NCBI GenBank assembly: GCA_024305745.1
Contig: JAHRBS010000010.1
Coordinates: forward strand, 875,501-939,500
DNA: 64,000 nucleotides
Direction: 5' to 3'
Source: Polyporus tsugae
Lineage: Eukaryota > Basidiomycota > Agaricomycetes > Polyporales > Polyporaceae
Shown: piece by piece, positions 13,956 through 25,900 of the stretch
How the letters are laid out: each line of letters opens with the position of its first letter
How positions within the stretch are numbered: the stretch's first letter is position 1
Program-made: the position numbers and the translations under genes
The notes under the pieces: model-generated
The model's database searches: none
Told to the model about the DNA's origin: nothing
The model's input: only the letters and a program-made list of their open reading frames with translations

Positions 13956-15644
13956 ACGGCCAAGTTTACCGTGGCGATCATGTAGGTGCTCAGCCTCTTT
14001 CTCCACGTATCTGCTGACCGTGGTTGTTCGCGCTGTAGTGGTGCGGGGTTGAGCGGTCTGGCGCTAGCCATCTCCCTGGAGAGATTCGCGCCAGCCGTCG
14101 ATTTTGAGATCTATGAAGGCGCGGCAGAGCTCGCAGAGATCGGCGCTGGTATAGGACTTGCCCCGAGGACATGGGCGATCGTGCAGGCTCTCGGGATCGA
14201 GAACGCATTGTTGAAGATATCTGAGGATGGGGGCTGCTCGAGTGCGTGGGGCCGTATACGTTCCGTGGTGGACTGGACTTACACGCCAGATCGGGCAGTG
14301 ATTTCGCTCGTGCATTACGAGTCCGACCAAGCGGAGGGAGTCGACTTCGGTGGGGTCGAGGTGACTGGTGAGTACTGAGTACTGAGTACTGAATGCTGTG
14401 CTGTGTTTGGTGATGACAGGAAGAAGCAGAGAGAAACTATTCGTTCCACAGAGCCGACCTGCAAATTGCACTCTTGAAACTAGTGCAACCGCCGGGCCAA
14501 GCCCGCTTGGGCAAGCGGGTGCTCTCTTACGAGCAGTCCGTCGAATTGCGTTCTCGTAAGGCGGCCGTGTTCTCGGGAGAGGAGATGTACAGGTGCCTGA
14601 TCAGAAAGGATCAGCTGTTACCAGGAGAGCTCAAGAACCACCCGGCGATTAATAGCTCGGTGTTGATAGTGGTGAGTATCGAGTTGTCTCCTTGTCAAAC
14701 CAACGCGATATTGAGTCTCGTTTGCTTACTGAACAGTACTGCGGGAAGAATAGAGTGCGTACTATAGCCCGAGTAGGAGCAGGGATGCTATGTTCACTGA
14801 CCATCCGTTCTGTTTAGCATCTTGTTACGTATCCGATCGCGCAGGGGCGTATCGTCAATGTGGGCATTGGGGTTAGTATTCCGGGGACGGAGGGTACTAT
14901 CTATGAAGGACCGTGGACATCTCCTGCTAGCAAAGACGACATCGTCAAAGGATTTGAAAGTTGGGAACCTCAAGTCCAAGATATCACCAAAGTACGTGCA
15001 TACCGTGACGTTCTTTGGTTTCTCAATCTCGGGTGACATAACTTGAACATTTAGCATGGTGGTCTCAAATGGGCTATTAATGTTGTTACGAAACTGCCCA
15101 CTTTCGTCCAAGGACGAATTGCCCTTGTCGGAGACGCAGTAAGCATGATGCATGTCCAGCCCCGGTTAGTAGATCTGATGTTCACGTTTATCGTCCTGCA
15201 GGCACACGCCATGTACCCACATCTCGGCGCAGGCGCGGGTCAATGTATTGAAGTAAGCAGAGTCTCTCCAAGTGTAATCGCCAGGTCCCTGAGCGCGCGG
15301 TGCAATAGGATGCATTCATGTTCGCCCAGCTACTGGGTCGTCCGGCTACTATCAACACGAGCGTCTCTGCAGCGCTACAAGTCTACGACGAGATCAGACG
15401 ACAATTCACCCAAACTATTAGTGAGCTGGCCCGTAAGATGGGCCAGATGCATCATCTTACCGCCCCACAATTTGCGGACCTTACCCCGGAGCTCAGCGTC
15501 ACCGGCAAGGCATTGGTGATGGGGCAACTGTGGGAAGTTGGTAGGGCGATGCAAGAGTTGAGGGATTGGCGGGATGGGTCCTCTATTGCCAAGGATGTCG
15601 CCGGAGCCATGCAACGACTTGACCGAATTCTTGCCGGGGCGTAG
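13956..15644 (+). pseudogene. FAD-dependent monooxygenase copy 1, probably degenerate
   Basis: Tandem paralogue of the gene at 16069, of the salicylate-hydroxylase-like FAD monooxygenase family. The intron positions I could compare are shared, and the Rossmann motif (GAGLSGLALAISL), GPWTSPASKDDIVKG and the GDAAHAMYPHLGAGAGQ motif are kept. Two lesions stand out. The position of the ATG of copy 2 reads ACG here (13956-13958), so translation would need the in-frame ATG at 13776, which adds about 60 unrelated residues. An in-frame deletion of about 52 residues also removes the region that in copy 2 carries DVLLGCDGIRSRVR, the conserved DG motif that binds FAD/NAD(P)H. The remaining frame stays open to TAG at 15642, ending ILAGA. 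It is either a young pseudogene or a protein with altered chemistry. Confidence 0.75.
14369..14389 (+). repeat. Three tandem 7-bp units at a splice donor
   Basis: TGAGTAC occurs three times in tandem directly at the 5' end of the intron 14368-14429 of monooxygenase copy 1. The first unit supplies the GTGAGT donor. The paralogous intron in copy 2 lacks the repeat. Confidence 0.8.
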
Positions 15645-16068
15645 CATATCTGCGGTCCGGTTACAAGGGATATGTACCAATATATGGTGCGCGATAGATA
15701 TATCACGTTTATGCAACACCGACTCATAGTACAACCGCTTTCTGCAAAGGTCAATTGTGCATCCATGTCAGGTTTTTCGCCACGGTGCTCCAGCACTCCG
15801 CGTGAGATCACGAAGATATTCTTGCTTCGCTCTCACCTGGCTTAGTCACCATCCAGGGGGAGGCGATAATAGCCTGCCTATAAGTAGGTGCGTCCGCTGG
15901 TTACACGGCGATTCTAGAGCTCGTTTCAAGGTTTTCTCTCTTGCAATAGGGAGAACATTCAACCACAGAGTCCGAGACCCACGAGCCTGGGTACAATATA
16001 AGACCTCTGAACAAGGCTGACGGGAGGGCGGACATCCAACCGTTCTTCAGCCATATTTATCGAGCAGC
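15645..16068 (+). promoter_or_regulatory. Promoter region of monooxygenase copy 2
   Basis: About 420 bases between the tandem monooxygenase copies. Two TATA-like elements precede the start codon of copy 2: TATAAGTA at 15879-15886 and TATAAG at 15997-16002, the latter about 70 nt upstream of the ATG. Assigning them as functional TATA boxes is inference. Confidence 0.4.
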
Positions 16069-17916
16069 ATGCCCAAGTTCACCATCGCCATCGTGTAAGC
16101 TATCTATTCTCCAAGTACCTCTCCATTCTGATATAAGCACAGAGGGGCCGGGTTGAGTGGGCTGATCTTCGCCCTCTCCTTGCAGAAGTTCGCTCCAGAC
16201 GTCGAGTTCGTTATCTACGAAGCCGTGTCCGAGCTATCAGAGATAGGAGCCGGCATTGGACTCGCTCCTCGAACCTGGGCAATCATACAAGCTATCGGTC
16301 TCGAGAAGGCTCTATTCAAGGTCGCGGGAGATGGAGGGCAACCATGTACGTCTTCCTATCGTTACGTATGAGTGCATTGAAGACGATATAACCCAACACG
16401 CAGCTATCCCCCATATGCACCGCAAGTCGGACCAAGCGGACGGTGTTGTCATTGATCATACCGTTAGGGACGGTGCGAGTTCTCGCGACCTCCTGACAGT
16501 TCTACTCCGCTAAACTTGCGTGCCAGAGATGAACTACTCGTTCTTCAGAGCCGAGCTCCAGAAGGTTTTGTTGGAGCATCTTCTTCCGAAGAACAAGGTC
16601 TGCTTGAACCGGCGGCTTGCATCCTACGTCCGGCTTCCAGAATCTCGTGGGCTAGAGCTACTCTTTGATGACGGCAGTACGGCGGCATGCGATGTCCTTT
16701 TGGGATGCGACGGCATTCGTTCAAGAGTGCGGGCCACGATGTATTCCAATCTCGCGGACAATGTACAGGAGGAAGGCAGGCCCGACGAGGCAGAGAAGCT
16801 CCGATCCCATATTGCGCCTGTTTTCTCAGGTGAAGTGGTGTATAGGTGTCTCATTAGGAAGGACACGTTACCTGAGGGTGTCGCCGAACACCGGGCGTTC
16901 TGCACATCAGATCTAGTGATAGTAAGTCTATGGAACGATTTGGTGGCTCAGAAAAAGACTTACCGGCCCCATCCAGTATTGTGGTAAAAACAGGGTAAAT
17001 ACACCATGTACCAGCCGCTATTATTTCTCTCATCATTGACGAAACCTCATCAGCATATAGTAACGTATCCCGTGTCCCAAGGCCGGATCCTCAATATGGG
17101 TGCCGGAGTTAGCTATCCTGGACGTGAAGGGACAACATACGAGGGGCCGTGGACCTCCGCAGCAACTAGAGAGGAGATTGTCAAGGACTTTGTCGGTTGG
17201 GAGCCAGACGTGCAGGATCTCGTCCAGGTGAGCATTACATTTTTCTGAACGGAATCACGAAGTCCGCTGACCATGCATGACAGTACGTCGATGGAGGACT
17301 GAAATGGGTCATCAACGTGGTTACCAAGTTGCCTACGTACGTTCATGGACGAGTGGGTCTCGTCGGCGACGCTGTGGGTATTCGAGTCACACAATCCGGG
17401 GGTCATTGAGTAAGACTTTTTTGACAGGCGCACGCAATGGGCCATCACCTCGGAGCCGGCGCTGGACAGAGCTTTGAAGTACGTCTTTGTTGGGTAACGA
17501 TAGGTTGCGGTGTTACGAGAACCAACGTCTCATTGTTAACCCTCCGCGCACAGGATGCCTTTTTCCTTGCCAGGCTTATGAGCCATCCAGACATCACCAA
17601 AGAAGATTTAACCGCAGTGCTACACGTCTATGATGAGATCAGGCGGCCATTTACCCAGAACATCGCGGCGCTCGCTCGGAGACGAGGACAACTGCATCAT
17701 CTTGACTCGCCGGAACTCGCATGGTTGACAGCAGAACGAAGCGCAAAGGGAGATGCGTTGAGCCCCGAGCAGCTGACGGGGGTCAGCGAGATGATGGAAA
17801 GGTGTCGGGACTGGCAGTTCGGACCTTCGGTGCTGGAGGAGGGTGCAGCAGCCATGCGAAAGTTGGACGAGGCTCTTTTGCATCGCAGTGGCAGCCCCCA
17901 GCCTTGGGCGCGGTGA
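16069..17916 (+). CDS. FAD-dependent monooxygenase copy 2 (salicylate hydroxylase-like)
   Basis: Class A flavoprotein hydroxylase, expected to hydroxylate a small aromatic acid or related substrate with NAD(P)H and O2. The start at 16069 gives MPKFTIAIV, spliced to GAGLSGLIFALSL (dinucleotide-binding GxGxxG). Then come EIGAGIGLAPRTWAI, the second motif DVLLGCDGIRSRVR near 16693, the MYSNLADN region, VFSGEVVYRCLIRKD, and the third motif GDAAHAMGHHLGAGAGQ, which is split by an intron near 17375-17428. Its C-terminus is helical and ends PQPWAR with stop at 17914. All three FAD motifs are intact, unlike copy 1. Substrate is unknown. Tandem duplication and divergence of such enzymes is common in wood- and litter-decay fungi. 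Confidence 0.87.
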
Positions 17917-18244
17917 CTTGTGACTTGTTTAACCTTGTGCTGTGAATAAGTACTTATGCTGTACCAATCCATAATTACTTATTGATGTGTCGGTATTAAT
18001 ATTCTATGGGCGAAGCAGCAAAATAAGATGTGCTAGGTACTTATGTTTGTTTGTCAGAACAAGGTAAGTTCGAGGCTAACAAATAGGGGCAAATAGCACC
18101 GCCACAGACCAGGCCGAGAACTCGCGCCAAGTTGCAATACTTGGGCATCCACCACACACTCGCTCTACTTTCCTCCACTCTTTACTTGCCGGCTGGATCT
18201 TTCGGAACGTCGTGTTAACCCCACGGATACAAGCGAAGGAGATT
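17917..18244. other. Spacer between monooxygenase copy 2 and IF3
   Basis: About 330 bases with AT-rich sequence near 17940-18060, compatible with a 3' untranslated region followed by the IF3 promoter. No gene seen. Confidence 0.5.
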
Positions 18245-19363
18245 ATGGCGACCTTGAGAGGGTGTGTGGACTCATTATGTATGAGGTATGTCGTAGAATC
18301 CTTGGATGTATACTTGATTTGACGCGTCTGGAATCACGATGTATGCAGCGCACGATGCCGTCTTGTGCTGACCCCTGCGACACGGTTTGGAACGCGCCTT
18401 TACTCGGCGTACTCTCGCGATGCACCCCCACATCCGCGAGAAAGAACATGGGCCGATGTCATTCGCCCCTTCGCACCGTCGGCACGCACTGTTCCCCTCG
18501 GGACCAGTCTGCCTTCAAGCGAAGGCGAAGATGACAAGAAGCAGAAACCGCTCCAGAACCCCCGCAACGAAGCTATCCCCTTCACCTATGTCCGGCTCGT
18601 CAACCCGGAGACCGGTTCACTCGACCCACCTGCTCCCCTCCGACGTATCCTCCCCACTCTCCGGCGCAAGACCCAGTATCTCGAGCTGGTGACGGACAAG
18701 CCCGAGCCGATCGTGAAGATTATCGACACCAAGCTGCGCTACACGCGGAGCAAGGCGAAGAAGGAGCAGCAGCTCCTCAACCGCGCTCCCGAGGAGAAGG
18801 AACTGCAGCTCACATGGGGCGTGGGCATTGGTGATCTACAGTTCAAGCTCAAGAAGGCACGGGAGGATCTTTTGGACGGAAATCGCGTCAACCTTGTGTT
18901 TGCGCCGAAGAAGGCCCAGCAGCTGCCTACCCCCGCGGACCAACAGACGATGATCGAGGAGGCCGTACGGTTGTTGGAAGATGTCGGGAGGGAGCGCAAG
19001 GAGAGGGCGGCCCAGAAGCATATGATGGCGTTGTTCCTCGAGAGCGTTCGGCCGCGGAAGCAGACGCATGAGCTGGAGTGGGCGTACAGCGGGGATGAGC
19101 CATGGGAAGGGCTGAAGGCGGTTGAAACGGCTCTGCGGAAAGGTGCGCGTGTTGAGGTTACTTTCCTGACACCCCCGCCACCGAAGAAGGCCAAGGATGG
19201 GAAGGATGTACCCGCTGACCCAGAGGCAGTAGAGCCTGCAGAGGTCAAGAAGCGATTGGAGGAGACTATTGCTGGTCTCACGGAGTTGGGTACCGAGTGG
19301 AAATCGAGGGATGCTCGTAAGACGGCTGTCATTCTATACCTGGAAGGTATCCGGACAACATGA
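18245..19363 (+). CDS. Mitochondrial translation initiation factor IF-3
   Basis: Expected to bind the mitochondrial small ribosomal subunit and help select the start codon. Exon 1 is 18245-18285 (MATLRGCVDSLCM). A 63-nt intron joins it to exon 2 at 18349, giving a basic leader (SARCRLVLTPATRFGTRLYS) that looks like a mitochondrial presequence. The IF3 N-domain is the block NEAIPFTYVRLVNPETGSL to LELVTDKPEPIVKIIDTKL. Next is the linker RYTRSKAKKEQQLL, then the C-domain (KELQLTWGVGIGDLQFKLKK, REDLLDGNRVNLVFAPKK). A C-terminal extension follows with a repeat-like second region (ALRKGARVEVTFLTPP), ending YLEGIRTT. At about 345 residues it is longer than bacterial IF3, as in other fungal mitochondrial IF3s. 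Tail-to-tail with the PPR-like gene. Confidence 0.85.
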
Positions 19364-19533
19364 CGATCCTCCTCCATCTGGACAACATTATCTAGCAGTG
19401 CTAATGCCATAAAACATACCTTGAATGCATGAGATGGTCAAGCCGGGGCTGTGGCCACGCATCCGCAATAATATTGGTGCATGCGGAAAGAATCTATCTA
19501 GGTCTACTTTTCAGTCAGACAATTATCCTAGAA

Positions 19534-22497
19534 CTATGATACAGGCGTTCCAACGGATCCGTCGCTCGTCCGTCGCCTCCAACGTCTCCTCACCGGCAAC
19601 CCCCTTGTCTTCACTGTAGGCAGCGAATGCGTCCACTGACGCTTGTGGACCGTCGGCGGCGGGAACGAGTACGGGGCATGGATGACCATCTTCCGCTTCC
19701 GCTTCGCCTTCATGGGTACCTGCCACTTGCCAACTAGCAAGTGCCTGTACGCCACCGGAACGTTGAATCCATGAGCGACCATGGCCTGCGCGATCTTGTG
19801 CAGCATCGGCGTCCACTTGTCCGTCTCCACCTCGCCCGTCTGCTCGAACCGCCGCGCCGCCCTCCGCAGCCGCCTGTGCCAGAACCGCGACGGTCGCTGC
19901 CTGCTCCGTTCCGCGTGTGACGCCGCGCCGAACAGCTCGAGCGCGGCGTTGAAGAACCTTGCGTCCGGCTTCGTCCTCCACCACCATATCGTGCCCGCCC
20001 GCCTCGTCCGCACGCGCGCGCTGTCGACCGTGGTCGGGTACCGCGAGATGAACCGCGCGAGGATCGACCGCGCGCCCGTCATCATCGCACGGTAGAGCAG
20101 GGTGGCGTTCCGCCTGCTCGTCTGGCGCTTCGTGTGCCGCCTTGCCACCGCTGCGCTCTCCTCGCGCATCGCGTACACGTACTGCGCGTAGCCCGCGTCG
20201 TAGTGCCGTGCCCGCGGCTGCCAGCGCGCGTCGCGGGCGAGCAGCGTCGTCCCGACGTACTCCCGCTCGCGCTTGTACACGGGCAGGTTCCCGAGCGCGA
20301 GGCGCGCGTAGCCCTGCATGAGCGACGTGAATGCGTGCACAGAGAGCCGCCATGGGCGGCCGTGCTTGACGAAGTTCGGATTCGAGCTCGCGATCGCGGC
20401 CTGCTGCGCGAGGATGAAGACGCGCTCGGCGAGCCCGATTTCGCCCGCTTTGACGAGGGCGTTTATCATGGACGCGTAGACGTACGGGCCACGCGTGACG
20501 GCCTGCCGCAGCGCGCACTTGTAGCTTATGGTGGAGTGCAGGTTGGCGGAACCATTCGTCGCAGGGTGGTCGGCCACAATCACGTTGAGCTCGGGTAGAA
20601 TGTCGAACAGGACGGCGGCGATGGCGTCAGGTCGGCCAGTCGACGTGAGGTGGGTTATGAAGGTAGTCAGGGTGTAGATACTGGGCTGGAGGGGAGTGCC
20701 GGTGGTTAGGACCGGGGCTAGTAACTCATTTGGCACCGTGAAGACCTCGCGAGAGAGACGTGCCTTCGCACCGAGGAAGTCAGAATAAGGCATATCGTCT
20801 GCAGGGACGGGATTGGGCGCTTCGTCCGTAGTGGTGTCGGAGGTGGAGGACCGTGCTTCATTGGTGTCAAGGGCCGGTTTGCGGAAGGGTGAGTCCTCGA
20901 TCTTGAACTCCTCACTCCCGAGGCGGAGAGCTGTTAAAACGGCTTCACTAATGCTCAACTTCCTCAAAACGGTGCCCGAGCGGAGTAGGATATTGAAAGT
21001 GACGATGTCGGGGGACAACGGAGGCGTTCGATCGACGCACATATGTTGTAGGATCTGAGAGGCCATCGTTGGAGAGAAGCGATGTCGTAGTGAGTAAGAG
21101 AGGAGGGAGTTGTAACTTCGCCTTGACATGTTCAGAGGAGGTTGGGATGGATCCTGGCCAGATAATGAGTCGATGAGCCGCTTGAGGACGTCATGGAAGT
21201 ATTGATACGCCTCTACTTGGACCATTTGACCGTCCCGTAGTATCCACACGCGGGCAGTCGTCTTCGGACACTTGTACAGCGTATTGATGACGACTGCCAC
21301 ACGATGAGTATGCAGCTGACCTGTGTCGAGGAGCATCGCAAATAAAGCTAAGCTCTGCAGGTACGGAAGGCGACTCTTGGCTCCCTCGTTGTCGGAGAGA
21401 CCAGCGAAGGACTGTTTGACCGTTTCCAGGATTTTGCCCATGATCCTCATATCAGGGTACGGGGTATCGGCAAGCTGGGAAGGATGTGGAGGAGCAACGC
21501 CGAGGTGATCGTACGTGATGTGGCCCTTTGCCAATTCCTGAGAAACGCCTTCCTGCAGCTTGCGAAGTTCCCAGTCTTGCAAGAGGATGACGAAGAGAAG
21601 AGATGCGACAATGATCTCCCCCTGCATGAGCAAGGTTTCCACCAGGACTCGATACATACGTTCCGTGCGCTGCTGACCAAATGTACGCGCCGTTTGGAGC
21701 AGTTCGAGAGCTGCGCGCGCGCATCTCTCCGACACCAAGCCCGTTTGGAGCTTCAGGGTCGCTGAAGTGATATCGACGCGCTTCTTGGGGGTCAGGCGAG
21801 CGAACGGACCGAGTTTGAACAGGGTAGATGGTCGGGAAAGAGTAGAGGTGATGATGGTCTCAAGAGTGTTGGTGCGGATCGGAATGCCGGCCTCGATCAT
21901 AAGCTTCGCATAAGTTTGGGCCTTTCGAGCGTAGCCTCCGCGGACGAGGCCATGCAAGAACGCGTGGGCAGCAAGACGAGGGGAAACGGGACGACCGAAC
22001 GAAATGGGTTGCAGTTGAGAAACGGAGCCCTCTTTCCCGGGGGGCTGAAGAGGATCGCGGAGGATGGAGTAGCATGCCGAGTTCACAACATACAATGCGT
22101 CTCCAAAGCCACCTTCCTTGATGCAGAGACGGACTGCTTGGGCAGCAGCGCGAGAGACTTGTGAGGCACTCAATTGGGAAGTGGTGGATACGAGGGTGGA
22201 GGAGATGGAGGGTTGTGGAGGAATGCGAACACTGGGAGCGGAAGCGAGAGCAGTGCCCCCGCTGTAAGCTCGCGTGTAGTTCTGGGTAGGATGACTGAGT
22301 TGGGATGTGATGCTGTTACGTGCGCCATGGCGCGTTGGAAGATACAATTGAGAATGCGTGCTGGGTGCGCGCCAGAGGGAGCAGCCTTGTTGGATGTTGT
22401 GGTAGGTCACCTGCGACTTGGCCGCACGGAGACTTGTCCATGGATAATACGACCTTCGGAAGAGGAGGCTGGCCGTGGTCGACCAATTACATGGCAT
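19534..22497 (-). CDS. Large pentatricopeptide-repeat-like mitochondrial protein
   Basis: A single-exon 987-residue protein, unusual here because nearly all neighbours are intron-rich. The N-terminus (MPCNWSTTASLLFRRSYYPW) is basic and free of acidic residues for the first 60 or so positions, as in mitochondrial presequences. Helical repeats of PPR type occur through the chain, for example YNSLLSYSLRHRFSPTMASQ followed by PDIVTFNILLRSGT near residues 470-510, and YASMINALVKAGEIGLAERV near residue 690. The C-terminal third is Arg/Ala-rich with many basic residues, consistent with RNA contact. PPR proteins bind organellar RNA and support processing, stability or translation; which RNA this one serves is unknown. 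Start chosen as the first ATG of the frame. It is divergent from CBP80. Confidence 0.75.
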   Translation of the reverse strand: MPCNWSTTASLLFRRSYYPWTSLRAAKSQVTYHNIQQGCSLWRAPSTHSQLYLPTRHGARNSITSQLSHPTQNYTRAYSGGTALASAPSVRIPPQPSISSTLVSTTSQLSASQVSRAAAQAVRLCIKEGGFGDALYVVNSACYSILRDPLQPPGKEGSVSQLQPISFGRPVSPRLAAHAFLHGLVRGGYARKAQTYAKLMIEAGIPIRTNTLETIITSTLSRPSTLFKLGPFARLTPKKRVDITSATLKLQTGLVSERCARAALELLQTARTFGQQRTERMYRVLVETLLMQGEIIVASLLFVILLQDWELRKLQEGVSQELAKGHITYDHLGVAPPHPSQLADTPYPDMRIMGKILETVKQSFAGLSDNEGAKSRLPYLQSLALFAMLLDTGQLHTHRVAVVINTLYKCPKTTARVWILRDGQMVQVEAYQYFHDVLKRLIDSLSGQDPSQPPLNMSRRSYNSLLSYSLRHRFSPTMASQILQHMCVDRTPPLSPDIVTFNILLRSGTVLRKLSISEAVLTALRLGSEEFKIEDSPFRKPALDTNEARSSTSDTTTDEAPNPVPADDMPYSDFLGAKARLSREVFTVPNELLAPVLTTGTPLQPSIYTLTTFITHLTSTGRPDAIAAVLFDILPELNVIVADHPATNGSANLHSTISYKCALRQAVTRGPYVYASMINALVKAGEIGLAERVFILAQQAAIASSNPNFVKHGRPWRLSVHAFTSLMQGYARLALGNLPVYKREREYVGTTLLARDARWQPRARHYDAGYAQYVYAMREESAAVARRHTKRQTSRRNATLLYRAMMTGARSILARFISRYPTTVDSARVRTRRAGTIWWWRTKPDARFFNAALELFGAASHAERSRQRPSRFWHRRLRRAARRFEQTGEVETDKWTPMLHKIAQAMVAHGFNVPVAYRHLLVGKWQVPMKAKRKRKMVIHAPYSFPPPTVHKRQWTHSLPTVKTRGLPVRRRWRRRTSDGSVGTPVS

Positions 22498-22962
22498 GTG
22501 TCTTGCATACTAGAAAACGCAACGAGTTAAAACGAATTGTTCCGACATGAGGATATAGTCGCTCACCAGGGCAGCCCGTTAGCTCCACCGACAGGAGCCG
22601 TTCTCGGGAAGAACGCACTCTAGGAACTGAACAGGACAGAAAGCGAGATGAGGGAGGGGAGGTCGTCGCGCGTCGGACTCGACGGGCAGAGGCCGATGAT
22701 GTCCTGGCCGACCTGGCCCAATCTCGCTACTAAGTTATTTATCAAAATGTTATCAACATGAATTTAGCGAGACGAGCGCGCTGAACTCGCCTCGACGTTT
22801 CTCAGCCTGTACCGGGACCACCGCTTCACTCCAGCTCTTTGTTCTCTAGAGCCCCTAATTTCAGTAATTGGCTGTCTGTTTGTCTTTGGTGTATTCCTTG
22901 GAAGTGCTATCTCCGCCAACTTCGACCAAACACTTGCATTTTGATATCACAAAAATCCAACC
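22498..22962. promoter_or_regulatory. Shared divergent promoter (PPR-like protein / CBP80)
   Basis: About 465 bases between the start codons of two divergent genes. Pyrimidine-rich stretches precede the CBP80 ATG, as is usual near fungal transcription starts. No element can be named with confidence. Confidence 0.4.
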
Positions 22963-25900
22963 ATGAGCCACCACCACCCTCGTAGACGTGGGCACCATAG
23001 AGGTACGTTCGTGCAATCGTTTCTAACATGGTCTCACGCTAATGAACCATACGTTAACAAGGTGACTATGAACGGCCCGATTACTATGAGACACCAGAGC
23101 AGAAGCTGAGGAAAAATATCATCCACTACGGCGAAGTGGTGCGTACAACCCCGGTTACCCCTTACCCATTGAGATGGCCATAACATCGCCCATAGGACCC
23201 CTCCCAAGAGTTGCCTCGCCTTGCTAACCAGATCTTCGAGCATACCCCCACTAACGTACCTGCCGTAACGGAGGGTTTCCGGATAGGGTACGTCCATCTC
23301 TCTGAGTTTGACTCTAGAACGATGCTACCTGGATCCGGGACCTTCGCTTCTCCAATGGTGGATAGTTGGACCATTTCCTACACTACGCTTCTTCTATCGA
23401 GAATCTATCTACCTTGAACTACGTACTGATGACTGTCGTAGCGTCACGGAGCAACCTTTCAAGATCCCGTACTATGCGGCATTGCTACGGCTCTTATATG
23501 ACCGCCCTGTCTCCGAAGAAACGAACACGCCATTAGGAAGACAAGTGCTAGAAGACTTCTGGAAGGCATTCCGAGAGTTCATCGACAAGCATGCATGGAG
23601 GGAGACACGGCTCTGCGTACGTTTCATCTGGCTTTTATTCTCTCACATCACCCCGCTCATGTTCCTTGACAGGTGCATTTCTTTGCCCACTTGACTGTCG
23701 CGCGAGTAATTTCCGCGAAGTCGATGTACGAGCTTCTCGACGCCTTCAAAGAAGTCATACTGAACATCGGCTCCTCCCACGACCGTTCAACCAAAGCCGC
23801 ACTATGTGTTGCAGAGGGTCTCCTCATTGTTAGTCGGATAAATTTCATCCGTGCGGTACAAGACTCACAACGCGGTATGCAGGCAGGCACCGCCATCAAC
23901 GAGGACCCTTCTTTGGATATACCCGCTTTAATCGCCGCGGTTCACACCGTCGTCGAGGGTGGGGGCGGCATACCCACCAAGTTGCTTGTGCAGCCAGTCG
24001 TACACCTCCACGCTGTGAGGGGTGCATTTACGCGCGCCGAACCCAAAAATGTGCCCGAGCATGCAGAGGAGGTAAGTGTATCTGCGATGTCACTTTTTGT
24101 TCATTCGAAGAATCGCTTCGTTCTGACGGGACTTGTTTTAGTGGCTTAGCTGTGCTCTTTTCGTACTGCAAGCCTTAAAGGCTAAAGATTTCGCACAAAC
24201 TGCCGACAGTGTTCCTCAACCTTACTTGGATTACCCTTCATTGCCTGGCGAACTATTTGATCTCGAGGCCATTCTCGTCCCTCCAGAAGTCGAGGAGGAT
24301 GGCACCGAAGGGAAGAAGGGCGAATGGTCACAGTGTTACATTCGAGTCTTTGATGACGACGTAAGTCTCGCACCACCATGACAGTACCAGAGAACTGACC
24401 GTTTCAAAGATAACTCCGGATCCCATAACACCGGTTGGGTTCATCCTGCGGTCTAACCTCATTGACATACTTGACATATTCGAGGTGAACCGTAAGGAGT
24501 GTGCGCGGTTGTTGCTCGAGTACCCCAAGTGGACGCTGCCTGGGACGTTCAAACCCAAGCCTGGAGCCCCTCCGCAATCTCCCGTAGAAGGCAAAGGGTG
24601 GGATTTGGAGAACACGTTGATCGAGGTGCGTTGATTCAACAGCAGTGGGTGGTATCACTCTAATGCGGTTTACAGACTATTCTCAGTGCCCTGTTCCTGC
24701 TGCCTGAGTCGACGCACAAGTCAATCTACTACATTGCTCTGATTACTGAGCTTTGCAAGGCTCAGCCTCAGTCCGTCGGTCCTGCTGTGGGCAAATCGAT
24801 TCGAAAGCTTTACGCATTGCTTGCGGATGGGCTTGATGTCGAAATTGCACACCGCTTTGCAGAGTGGTTCGCCATCCACATGAGCAACTTCAATTTCATC
24901 TGGGTGTGGAAAGAATGGTGAGCCGTAACACAAACTTTCCTGGGCTTCGAAAATCATAACTTAACTTGCTGGAAACCAGGATACCCGACCTAGCATTGGT
25001 GCCTCAACACCCTAGGCGTAAATTCATGCGCCAGGCGGTCGAGCGTGAGATCAGGCTGTCTTATCACGACAGAATTATGCGCACGCTCCCCGAAGCCATG
25101 TCAGAGCCCACTGCTCAGGTCATGTCTGTGTCAGCTCCAGGCCCCGATTTCGAGTATGAAGACCCAGGTGCGTCGGTGGTTCATAACATTCGTTTGGGGC
25201 TCGCTCACAAGTAGCCTTCACTCAGGACACACCCAATACGAACCTGCCCAGGGCATCCTCAACCTGCTCCGCGGACGCGCAAAGCCAGATGATGTGATGT
25301 TGCACCTCGAGTCACTCCGGAACCAGCTGTCCGAAACCACCGACGACAACGTCGACACCCTCCTCCGCAAAATCACCGTCCAGTCCCTCCTATCCATCGG
25401 CTCGCGCTCCTTCTCGCACTTCCTCAACGCGATCGAGCGTTACCTGCCCCTCCTCCGCAACCTCGCAGCCGGCCAGATCTCCACATCCGGCTCACCCAAC
25501 GCAGAAGCGCGCGGGGATATCATGAGCGCGGTCGCGCGCGTCTGGCGCCGGAGCAGGCACATGGTACTCATCGTGTTCGACAAGCTGATGCAGTACCAGA
25601 TCGTCGACCCCACCGACGTCGTGGCCTGGACGTTTACGCACTATTCGAGCGTTGTCGATGGCCGTGACGAAAAAAAGGCAAAGGTGTTCAACGCGTTCCA
25701 GTGGGACCTGCTCAAGGCTGCTCTGGACAAGGCCAACGGACGTGTGAGCGTGCAGAAGAGGAAGGTCGCTGCGCTCACCCGGGAGGCGGACGAACGGGCT
25801 GCGCGTGTCCGTGCGAACGAAAGCGCTGCGATGGAGGTCGACGGCGATGCTCAACTAGGTGTGTAGCTCTGTTGCGGATCAAGGCATGGTCGAGCTTTTT

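Noticed and set aside
13956..17916. Tandem monooxygenases as core of a biosynthetic cluster
   Set aside because: No synthase, terpene cyclase, P450, transporter or regulator gene accompanies them.
20134..20598. Long plus-strand frame opposite the PPR-like gene
   Set aside because: It is a shadow of the 987-codon minus frame; Arg-rich and without features.
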